Source of the DNA: BRH-c25 sp964574195
Lineage (GTDB): Bacteria > Bacillota > Clostridia > Lutisporales > Lutisporaceae
Assembly (NCBI GenBank): GCA_964574195.1
Contig: CAZNMO010000139.1
Location: 1 to 12,714 of the forward strand
Length of the DNA: 12,714 nucleotides
Reading direction: 5' to 3'
The notes beneath the pieces were generated by a model, which did not search any database, had not been told where the DNA came from, and saw only the letters and a list, made by a program, of their open reading frames with translations. Positions 1-5,776 of the stretch are shown here, piece by piece (positions within the stretch are counted from its first letter, which is position 1; each line of letters opens with the position of its first letter). Both the position numbers and the translations under genes were made by a program.

Positions 1-1764
1 ATGCAGGAGGGCATTGCCCTGTTCAGTATCATAAGGGGACAGGATGGCGTACCGGAAAACTACTGTCTGATAGACACAAACCCGGCTTTTGAGAAAATAA
101 TTGATAGTAACCTTGAAAAGGCCGGCAGCTATACAATATATAATATGCTGTCACAAAACGAAAGAGATAAGATAGAAAAGCTTAACGAGGTAGCTGTTAC
201 AGGAGAACCGGCAAAGTATGAGAGTTATATGGACAGGTTTGGAAAGCACCTGTCGATCAATATATACAAACCTGAAGAGGACAAGCTTGTTGTTATTTTT
301 TCTGATGTAACGCAGGAGAAAAAGGCCGAAGAGATGGTACTGCGCCAAAAGCAGAGCCTTGAAGCCCTTTTTAAGAACTCTACCGATGCCATAGTCAGAT
401 TTGACCAGGATCATAAGGTTATTGACATAAATGAAAGGTTTACAGACCTTTTTGGATATACTACCGGCGATGTCCAGGGGAAAGAAGTGGACAGCGTAGT
501 TGCAACCGGAGAAATGCTTAATGAGGCAAACCAACTTACTCTTGACCTGTTGAACGGCAATGTTGTAAGTGTTGAGTCCATAAGATATGGGGCTGATGGA
601 AAGCCTAGAGAGGTCAGTGTAAAAGGTGTAGCCATAATGCTCAACAGCAAGATCATAGGCGGCTATGGCATATATTCTGATATTTCACAGAGGAAAGCAG
701 CGGAAAAGGAAATACTCTATATGAACTACCATGATCAGCTGACCGGCTTGTACAACAGGAGATTTTTCGAAGAAGAGCTGAGAAGGCTGGATATCGAAAG
801 AAATCTTCCTATTTCTCTCATAATGGCAGATGTCAATGGTCTTAAGCTGATAAACGATGCCTTTGGACATTCCTTCGGAGATGAGCTTCTCATAAAGACA
901 GGGGAAATCATAAGGAAGGAATGCAGAGAAGATGAGATAATTGCGAGGCTGGGCGGAGATGAATTCGTAATTTTGCTTCCGGGAACAAGCTCAGAAGAGG
1001 CTGAGAGGATAATAAGGAGGATCAAAAAAGCCAGCGCAGGAATACAGCTGCAATCCATGGAGCTTTCAATCTCCTTTGGCTGGGAGACAAAAAGCAGCTT
1101 TATTCAGGATATAAATGAAGTGCTGAAGAATGCGGAAGACTATATGTACAGGCACAAGCTTTTTGAAAGCCCAAGCATAAGAGGAAAAACTGTGAATGCC
1201 ATAATCAATTCTCTGCATGAAAAAAATAAAAGAGAAGAACAGCATTCCCAGAGGGTAAGCTATCTTTGCGAAGCCATTGGCATTGCCATGGAGAAAAGTG
1301 AAAGCGAGCTGAAGGAGCTTAAGACGGTGGGCTTGCTCCATGACATAGGGAAAATAGCAATTGACGAAAAAATACTTAATAAACCGGATAAGCTTACCAA
1401 TGATGAGTGGAATGATATAAAACGCCACCCTGAAATAGGCTATAGGATATTGAGTTCTGTCAATGATATGGCTGAGCTGGCAGAATTCGTACTTGCCCAT
1501 CACGAGAGATGGGATGGAAAAGGCTATCCCAAGGGTCTTAAGGGTGAAGAAATACCATTGCAGGCGAGAATAATAACTGTTGCCGATACTTATGACGCCA
1601 TGACCAGCGAAAGGGCATACAGAGGTGCTATCGACGAGGAATTTGCTATCGCCGAGATAAGAAGAAATGCAGGCACCCAATTTGATCCGGAAGTGGTAAG
1701 GGTCTTTACGGAAAAGGTAATAAACGGGAGAAATAAGGTTGAAAAAAGAGAGCAGATGAACTGA
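1..1764 (+). CDS. PAS-PAS-GGDEF-HD-GYP cyclic-di-GMP turnover protein (probably 5'-partial)
   Basis: Predicted cytoplasmic enzyme that could both make and degrade cyclic di-GMP under control of two PAS sensor domains. In the visible 587 residues, PAS 1 covers about 1-107, PAS 2 about 117-232, GGDEF about 236-385 and HD-GYP about 398-575. The GGDEF active site looks intact: metal ligand Asp277, Asn285 and the GGDEF motif at 318-322. The product-inhibition site is RxxE (309-312) rather than RxxD. The HD-GYP part keeps His415, the HD pair at 447-448, His476, the HH pair at 500-501, the GYP at 508-510 and Asp529. No membrane segment is visible. The first base of the window is the A of an ATG, but the protein begins inside what is normally the first PAS helix, so the gene probably starts upstream. 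The domain calls are secure. Which activity dominates in vivo cannot be told from sequence. Confidence 0.93.
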   Translation: MQEGIALFSIIRGQDGVPENYCLIDTNPAFEKIIDSNLEKAGSYTIYNMLSQNERDKIEKLNEVAVTGEPAKYESYMDRFGKHLSINIYKPEEDKLVVIFSDVTQEKKAEEMVLRQKQSLEALFKNSTDAIVRFDQDHKVIDINERFTDLFGYTTGDVQGKEVDSVVATGEMLNEANQLTLDLLNGNVVSVESIRYGADGKPREVSVKGVAIMLNSKIIGGYGIYSDISQRKAAEKEILYMNYHDQLTGLYNRRFFEEELRRLDIERNLPISLIMADVNGLKLINDAFGHSFGDELLIKTGEIIRKECREDEIIARLGGDEFVILLPGTSSEEAERIIRRIKKASAGIQLQSMELSISFGWETKSSFIQDINEVLKNAEDYMYRHKLFESPSIRGKTVNAIINSLHEKNKREEQHSQRVSYLCEAIGIAMEKSESELKELKTVGLLHDIGKIAIDEKILNKPDKLTNDEWNDIKRHPEIGYRILSSVNDMAELAEFVLAHHERWDGKGYPKGLKGEEIPLQARIITVADTYDAMTSERAYRGAIDEEFAIAEIRRNAGTQFDPEVVRVFTEKVINGRNKVEKREQMN

Positions 1765-1784
1765 ACTGACTCTCTTTTTATTTT
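1743..1784 (+). terminator. Rho-independent terminator overlapping the stop codon of the GGDEF/HD-GYP gene
   Basis: The left arm AAAAAGAGAGCAG (1743-1755) pairs with CTGACTCTCTTTTT (1766-1779), with one bulged A at 1769 and a 10-base loop. The T-run forms the right arm and is followed by more T. The left arm lies inside the last codons and the loop contains the stop codon TGA (1762-1764). The stem is A/T-rich at its base, so strength is uncertain. The arm with its A-tract could also act on the opposite strand. Confidence 0.65.
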
Positions 1785-1813
1785 ACATGAATAAAAAAAT
1801 AGTATATTTTCTA

Positions 1814-1844
1814 TTGACATTGACGTAACGTAAAGGTGTATATT
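1814..1844 (+). promoter_or_regulatory. MerR-type promoter with 19-bp spacer and internal operator dyad
   Basis: TTGACA (1814-1819) and TATATT (1839-1844) are separated by 19 bp, longer than the 17 bp favoured by sigma-A. MerR-family activators typically act on such over-long spacers by untwisting the DNA. The spacer holds an imperfect dyad, TT-G-ACGT-A-ACGT-A-AA (1820-1834), centred at 1827 close to the spacer midpoint. The promoter lies directly upstream of the MerR-like gene, so autoregulation is the simplest inference. Confidence 0.7.
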
Positions 1845-1899
1845 TTATTTGTCGGATGAAGCAATCATGCATGATACTAAAACTCAGGGAGATGAAGTG

Positions 1900-2664
1900 A
1901 TGGAATACACGGTGCAAAAGCTGGGAAAGATGGCGGGCATCAGCACAAGAACACTCAGATATTATGATGAAATAGACATCCTTAAGCCGGCAAGGATCAA
2001 CTCGTCAGGATATCGCATTTATGGTCAGCGGGAGGTTGACAGGCTCCAGCAGATATTGTTCTACAGGGAGCTTGGAGTGAGTCTTGAAGACATAAAGTCA
2101 ATGGTTACTTCGCCCGAATTTGATGGTGCAAAGGCATTGCGGGAACATCGTGAAAAGCTCCTTGAAAAAAGAGAACAACTGGATATGCTGATTGCCAATG
2201 TGGAAAAAACAATAGCCAAAACAGAAGGGAGAATCGTAATGAGTGATAAGGAAAAATTTGAAGGCTTCAAGCAGAAGCTGATAGATGAGAACGAGAAGAA
2301 GTACGGAGAAGAAATAAGGGAAAAATACGGTAAGGATGCAGTTGAAAAATCAAACAATAGGGTCAAGAACATGACTCAGGAGGAATATGATGCGGTGACC
2401 AGGCTTGGAGAGGAGCAGCTTCGAACCCTGGCTGAGGCCTTCAAGACCGGAGATCCGTCAGGCGAGCTGGCTCAGAAGGCAGCGGAGCTTCATAAGCAGT
2501 GGTTGACCTTCTATTGGGACAGCTACTCGAAAGAGGCACATGCGGGGTTGGCTCAGATGTACGTGGATGATGAAAGATTCAGAGCATACTATGACAAGGA
2601 ACAGCCAGGAACGGCAGAGTTCCTGAGAGATGCGATACTCATATACACGGGCATGAAGAAATAG
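1900..2664 (+). CDS. MerR family transcriptional activator, TipA-like
   Basis: Predicted cytoplasmic DNA-binding regulator of 254 residues. Residues 2-70 form the MerR winged helix-turn-helix, including STRTLRYYDEIDIL and SGYRIY, the usual recognition-helix and wing signatures. Residues about 75-115 are a charged, heptad-rich dimerisation coiled coil. Residues about 135-254 resemble the TipAS/SkgA effector domain, which in TipA proteins binds thiopeptide-like antibiotics and other hydrophobic ligands. I chose the ATG at 1900 because AGGGAG (1886-1891) lies 8 bases upstream and the MerR domain begins at once. An in-frame TTG at 1849 sits where transcription should begin and is unlikely. No drug efflux or target gene lies next to it, so the regulon beyond its own promoter is unknown. 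The family is certain; the ligand is not. Confidence 0.92.
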   Translation: MEYTVQKLGKMAGISTRTLRYYDEIDILKPARINSSGYRIYGQREVDRLQQILFYRELGVSLEDIKSMVTSPEFDGAKALREHREKLLEKREQLDMLIANVEKTIAKTEGRIVMSDKEKFEGFKQKLIDENEKKYGEEIREKYGKDAVEKSNNRVKNMTQEEYDAVTRLGEEQLRTLAEAFKTGDPSGELAQKAAELHKQWLTFYWDSYSKEAHAGLAQMYVDDERFRAYYDKEQPGTAEFLRDAILIYTGMKK

Positions 2665-2697
2665 TAGTTTCTTTAGCAGATAATATGAATGGTGCGA

Positions 2698-2813
2698 CAT
2701 AAGGGTTGCGGGTTGCGCGTTACGAGTTGCGCGTGGAACGGTTTGGGCTGGGCTTCGAAGCCTTGCCTGAATACGCGAAACACGAAACGGGACCCAATAG
2801 TTGTGACCTTATG
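2698..2813 (+). repeat. Heptamer-repeat element bounded by 7-bp inverted repeats
   Basis: A GC-richer block in an otherwise AT-rich intergenic region. Consecutive 7-mers read GGGTTGC, GGGTTGC, GCGTTAC, GAGTTGC and GCGTGGA at 2703-2737. A second set of the opposite sense reads GCGAAAC, ACGAAAC and GGGACCC at 2775-2795. Between them is the perfect 12-bp palindrome GGCTTCGAAGCC (2751-2762). The block is flanked by CATAAGG (2698-2704) and CCTTATG (2807-2813), an exact inverted repeat. Such degenerate heptamer arrays are seen as dispersed intergenic repeats in some bacteria. I cannot tell from one copy whether this one is mobile. Confidence 0.55.
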
Positions 2814-2830
2814 CTTGCATCGCGTAACGG

Positions 2831-2857
2831 AAAAATGCGGCTATGCCGCATTTTTTT
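2831..2857 (+). terminator. Strong Rho-independent terminator after the MerR gene region
   Basis: The stem TGCGGC (2836-2841) pairs with GCCGCA (2845-2850) around a 3-base loop TAT. It is extended by AAAAA (2831-2835) against the T-run 2851-2857. This is a classical intrinsic terminator for transcripts from the MerR gene. The flanking A- and T-tracts could let it work in both directions. Confidence 0.88.
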
Positions 2858-2916
2858 GCATGTGAGCCGCAGGTCCTATAAACTAAGACCAAATAATTAT
2901 TTTAGATAATAACATA

Positions 2917-2945
2917 TTGTAATTATCTGTATATTTGTGTATTAT
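2917..2945 (+). promoter_or_regulatory. Predicted sigma-A promoter for the c-di-GMP riboswitch transcript
   Basis: TTGTAA (2917-2922) and TATTAT (2940-2945) are separated by exactly 17 bp. A start site about 7 bases downstream would fall just before the riboswitch aptamer, as expected for a leader RNA. Confidence 0.6.
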
Positions 2946-2959
2946 TTTATTAGAAAAAA

Positions 2960-3043
2960 CCGAAAAAGGCAAACTTATCGAAAGGTAAGGACGCAAAGCC
3001 ACAAGTCTAAAGCATATATATGCCATGATCGTTGGGTTGCCGT
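2960..3043 (+). ncRNA. Cyclic di-GMP-I riboswitch (GEMM-I)
   Basis: The sequence follows the GEMM-I consensus. GGCAAAC (2968-2974) is followed by the hairpin CTTATC-GAAA-GGTAAG with its GNRA tetraloop, then the invariant GACGCAAAGCC (2990-3000). After that come the tetraloop-receptor side GTCTAAAG, a variable AT-rich stem, CCATGATCG and the closing GGGTTGCCG. GEMM-I aptamers bind cyclic di-GMP and control the downstream gene. The aptamer is followed by an intrinsic terminator and then the 89-residue gene, so control by transcription termination is likely. Whether ligand turns expression on or off is not clear from the sequence. The exact ends are approximate. Confidence 0.93.
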
Positions 3044-3104
3044 ATAATATTCCGTATGATGTGTATGGGTATTTTTGCTTATGCGCAAATATGTGAAAAT
3101 GTTG

Positions 3105-3128
3105 ACAGGCAGCGTATGCCTGTTTTTT
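3105..3128 (+). terminator. Terminator in the riboswitch expression platform
   Basis: ACAGGCA (3105-3111) pairs with TGCCTGT (3117-3123), followed by six T residues (3123-3128). It lies about 60 bases after the aptamer and 46 bases before the start codon of the next gene, the normal place for a ligand-controlled terminator. The left arm GGCAG could alternatively pair with TTGCC at the 3' end of the aptamer (3037-3041). That competition is short and only suggestive. Confidence 0.8.
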
Positions 3129-3174
3129 ATATTCAGTTTTCATTTTATTATTTTTATTTTATTAAGGAGGCAAC

Positions 3175-3444
3175 ATGTTTACAAAGTTTGATAGGATGCA
3201 GATTTCTTATGTAAATATGACACAAACTGAAAGGGCCGGTACCGGCGCAGGTGTTCAACAGGGCAGAAAGGTGGATGTTCCTGAGAAGGAGACCTTTGAG
3301 CAGATATTTGAAAAAGCAAAAAACGGCAATGAAATGGCAGCGGTATTGCTGGATGACTGGCAGAGAAACTGTAAGCCCAAGGATGCCAAGGATATGCAGG
3401 TGGTTAGTATGATCAATATGGCCGCCATGAGGATCTTCAGGTAG
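3175..3444 (+). CDS. Unrecognised 89-residue protein under c-di-GMP riboswitch control
   Basis: I do not recognise this protein. The start is well supported: AAGGAGG at 3164-3170 lies 4 bases before the ATG, and the gene follows the riboswitch and its terminator. The product has no signal peptide, membrane segment or cysteine pair. The N-terminal 35 residues are polar and Gly/Thr-rich, probably flexible. Residues about 37-65 look helical and charged (KETFEQIFEKAKNGNEMAAV), and a second helical stretch lies at about 70-88. This suggests a small cytoplasmic, possibly helical adaptor or regulatory protein. The SANT/Myb-like gene begins 41 bases downstream and is probably cotranscribed, so the two may act together. 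Coding status is likely because of the RBS, the uninterrupted frame and the codon use resembling its neighbours. Function is unknown. Confidence 0.75.
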   Translation: MFTKFDRMQISYVNMTQTERAGTGAGVQQGRKVDVPEKETFEQIFEKAKNGNEMAAVLLDDWQRNCKPKDAKDMQVVSMINMAAMRIFR

Positions 3445-3464
3445 TTTTGATCTTAAACTATAAT
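3436..3464 (+). promoter_or_regulatory. Possible internal promoter before the SANT/Myb-like gene
   Basis: A perfect TATAAT (3459-3464) lies 17 bp after TTCAGG (3436-3441), a poor -35 match. Transcription would start only a few bases before the ribosome binding site. If real, it would let the downstream gene escape the riboswitch. The evidence is weak. Confidence 0.3.
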
Positions 3465-3485
3465 CGCACATTAAAGGTGATATGC

Positions 3486-4451
3486 ATGAAGAAGAAATGG
3501 AATAAAGAAGAGATACAATATTTATTGGAAAATTGGGACAAGGAGGCTCCTGAAAAAATAATGGAGCAGCTTGGCAGGACCGAAGACAGTGTGATGAGAA
3601 AGGCAAGGCGCTTGGGCCTGGATGTAAGCAAGCCTGAGGATGAACTGCTCAAAAGGCGATGGACAGAAGAGGAAGACAGATATATTGTTGAAAACTATGG
3701 GGTACTGTCGGTTGAGGAGATCTCACGAAATCTGGGCAGATCAGTATTTGCCCTTAGGAAAAGAGCCATAGCCATTGGCGTGACCTGTGAAGCAAAGCGT
3801 TGGAGTGCTGAAGAAATGGATTATCTATTCGAGAAGTGGGGGATCCTAAGTTTGGATACCATTGCCCAGAAGCTGAACAGGAGCAGAAACTCTATTACCA
3901 TAAAAGCTTACCAGATGTCGCTTCGGGAACAGGCTGGCGCCAATGGAGCATACTTTACACCTAATGATATAAGCAGCATCCTGGGTATCAATATCAGAAC
4001 ACTGTATTCATGGATATGGAACGGATGCATAGGCCACAAGAAGTTCAGGGTGGGCAAGAAGAAGAAGTACCAGATTACCGTTGAAGATCTTTGCAGGTTC
4101 ATTGAAGAGCATCAGAACAAATGGAATTCCCAAAAGGCTGATATCGCGCAAATAAAATCATACTATACCTCCTACTTCATAACAAGAAACGAGACCCTGA
4201 CCATAAGGGGGGATATGCCGGACTGGATGCAGGAAAAAATCGCCCGAGACAAGGATGGTTTCAGAGAACACTTCAAGCCATGGACAACCAAAGAGGAGCT
4301 TGAATTGCTCCATATGGTCGAGATGAAATACACCTACCAGGATATATGCAACAGTCTGGACAGGTCTGTGGAGTCAATAAAAGCCAAGCTGTACCTGCTG
4401 TATAAGCAGAGAAACATCGAACAGACTGTTGATAAATACATACAGGTTTAA
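3486..4451 (+). CDS. Multi-repeat SANT/Myb-like DNA-binding protein with an excisionase-like HTH
   Basis: Predicted 321-residue DNA-binding regulator. Four SANT/Myb-like repeats share the pattern W-x-x-E-E, a hydrophobic helix, then I-x-x-x-L-x-R-x-x-x-S-(I/V) and K-A: residues 5-45, 59-99, 106-146 and 266-306. Between repeats 3 and 4, residues about 156-209 resemble a MerR/excisionase-type helix-turn-helix, with the recognition stretch NIRTLYSWIW and a basic wing containing RVGKKKK. No catalytic domain is visible. The ATG at 3486 has AAGGTG at 3474-3479, 6 bases upstream. A TTG at 3447 in the same frame has no binding site. The gene follows the 89-residue gene in the same riboswitch-led unit. 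Tandem Myb-like repeats are usual in eukaryotic factors and occur singly in some phage and bacterial proteins; four plus an HTH is uncommon. Targets are unknown. Confidence 0.85.
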   Translation: MKKKWNKEEIQYLLENWDKEAPEKIMEQLGRTEDSVMRKARRLGLDVSKPEDELLKRRWTEEEDRYIVENYGVLSVEEISRNLGRSVFALRKRAIAIGVTCEAKRWSAEEMDYLFEKWGILSLDTIAQKLNRSRNSITIKAYQMSLREQAGANGAYFTPNDISSILGINIRTLYSWIWNGCIGHKKFRVGKKKKYQITVEDLCRFIEEHQNKWNSQKADIAQIKSYYTSYFITRNETLTIRGDMPDWMQEKIARDKDGFREHFKPWTTKEELELLHMVEMKYTYQDICNSLDRSVESIKAKLYLLYKQRNIEQTVDKYIQV

Positions 4452-4454
4452 TAT

Positions 4455-4484
4455 AGTCTTCGGAGAACAATCCGGAGACTTTTA
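4455..4484 (+). terminator. Rho-independent terminator after the SANT/Myb-like gene
   Basis: AGTCTTCGGA (4455-4464) pairs with TCCGGAGACT (4471-4480) over 10 bp with a single G-U, around the loop GAACAA. It is followed by TTTTACATTTTT. It begins 4 bases after the stop codon and separates the c-di-GMP unit from the ftsEX operon. Confidence 0.82.
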
Positions 4485-4525
4485 CATTTTTGCCATGGCT
4501 TATCAATTATCGCAATTCTAAACAA

Positions 4526-4554
4526 TTCCATTATGTACAATAATTTGATAGAAT
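4526..4554 (+). promoter_or_regulatory. Possible extended -10 promoter for the coiled-coil/ftsE/ftsX operon
   Basis: TAGAAT (4549-4554) is preceded by TGA at 4546-4548, giving an extended -10. TTCCAT (4526-4531) lies 17 bp upstream as a weak -35. It sits between the preceding terminator and the first gene, leaving a leader of about 75 bases. Confidence 0.45.
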
Positions 4555-4637
4555 TAATGTATGTCGTGAAGAAAATACATCAAAGCATAATTAGTTGAAA
4601 TGAGCCTGCTCGTACAGGCAGACAAGAGGTGACGGCT

Positions 4638-5756
4638 TTGAAAAGGCTGATAGGCATAAAAATCATAGCTCTGTGCTTGATCGTCATAATTATATCCGGG
4701 AGCTTTTTTCGGGATGTGGTAACCGGACAGGCAGATCCCTTTGAAGAAATAGAAGCCAAGCTTTCAGGTATCTCGGGGGAGGAGAAGGCGATACTGAAGA
4801 ATCTTTTTAAACTGTCCCAGGAAATACAGCTGATGGAGCTGGAAGAGAAGAAGCTGTCCGGTGATGTGGAAAGCATCAATAAGGAAATACATGACATAGA
4901 GATTTCAATAAAAGCCGGAGAAATCAGCTTTTTGCATAAACAGGAGAGCCTTAAGCAGGTTCTGAGAAGCTATCAGAGAATGGGTCCCGGATCGTTTATG
5001 GAGATACTCCTTGATTCAGACAGTCTGAGCACCTTTCTGCAGAGGATAAACACATTAAGGGATCTTGCCAGGAATACGGGTGAACTTATGGAACAGCTTG
5101 AAAAGAGCGGAGAAAAGCTTAAGCAGGATAAAACGGCTTTGTCCGAGAGACTTCGTATGGTAGAGGAAAAGCAGAAGCAAGCTAAAGAAGCTCTGGCAAA
5201 AAAACTTGAATTGCGGAGGGAAAAGGAGTCTTATCTTGTGTCCCTTAAGGGCGCAAGGGAGTATTATCAGGAATACTTGAGCAATATTGAGAAGGTATGG
5301 GCTGATATGAAAGTCCTTTTTAAAGAAGCTGCAGCAGAATTTACACGTATAGTAGAGAAAGGGAATATTCCTGCTGAAGCTTTGAAGCTCAAGTTCTCCT
5401 TTACAGAAGTCAGAGGAGCAATAGCGGACAGTGTCATCAACAAGGTCATTTCAGAGCAGAGTACACTGCCGACAATGATTTTTTCCTTTCACTCCGAGAG
5501 GGTCGATATCAGTCTGCCCGATAATCATCTTGAGCTTACAGGAACTTTTGTGATAGAGGATGGGCATAAGCTGAGGTTCGAAGCACAGAAGGGCAGCTTC
5601 TACGGTTTGCCGCTGGAAGCTGGATCCCTGGAGGAGCTGCTGGAGAAAGGCAATCTGGTGCTTGATATAGAGCCCCTGTTGGCGGGAAACAGCATAAACG
5701 GGCTGGAGCTCAAGGAAGGGCAGCTGGAACTTATAAGCAAATTCAAACTATTTTAA
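4638..5756 (+). CDS. FtsEX-associated extracytoplasmic coiled-coil protein lacking a hydrolase domain
   Basis: 372 residues from a TTG start with AGAGGTG (4625-4631) 6 bases upstream. A GTG 9 bases earlier lies inside that binding site. Residues 7-25 are a hydrophobic signal or anchor, so the rest should lie outside the membrane. Residues about 34-110 and 140-235 are long amphipathic coiled coils joined by ILLDSDSLSTFLQRINTL (123-140), which resembles the hinge region of EnvC/PcsB/CwlO-type FtsX partners. Those proteins end in a LytM/M23, CHAP or NlpC/P60 domain. Here residues about 245-372 show no catalytic His/Cys pattern. They look beta-rich with alternating hydrophobic residues, vaguely like lipid-binding LmeA/DUF2993 folds, which is a guess. 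The next genes are ftsE, 20 bases on, and ftsX. It probably binds FtsX and relays its motion to a hydrolase encoded elsewhere. Confidence 0.8.
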   Translation: MKRLIGIKIIALCLIVIIISGSFFRDVVTGQADPFEEIEAKLSGISGEEKAILKNLFKLSQEIQLMELEEKKLSGDVESINKEIHDIEISIKAGEISFLHKQESLKQVLRSYQRMGPGSFMEILLDSDSLSTFLQRINTLRDLARNTGELMEQLEKSGEKLKQDKTALSERLRMVEEKQKQAKEALAKKLELRREKESYLVSLKGAREYYQEYLSNIEKVWADMKVLFKEAAAEFTRIVEKGNIPAEALKLKFSFTEVRGAIADSVINKVISEQSTLPTMIFSFHSERVDISLPDNHLELTGTFVIEDGHKLRFEAQKGSFYGLPLEAGSLEELLEKGNLVLDIEPLLAGNSINGLELKEGQLELISKFKLF

Positions 5757-5776
5757 GCAGTATTGGGGGCAAAATA

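Noticed and set aside
1066..1680. Open frame of 204 codons on the minus strand
   Set aside because: It lies wholly opposite the conserved GGDEF/HD-GYP coding sequence, has no recognisable family and is hydrophobic only as a mirror of the other strand.
2703..2795. CRISPR-like array
   Set aside because: The repeat units are 7 bases and contiguous, with no spacers and no cas genes nearby.
2706..2909. Possible 67-residue gene on the plus strand
   Set aside because: It would start inside the heptamer repeats without a ribosome binding site and run through the strong terminator at 2831-2857. Its Arg-rich product reflects the repeat sequence.
4603..4619. Small hairpin GCCTG...CAGGC before the coiled-coil gene as a regulatory RNA
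   Set aside because: There are five base pairs only, with no conserved motif and no competing structure that would suggest a switch.
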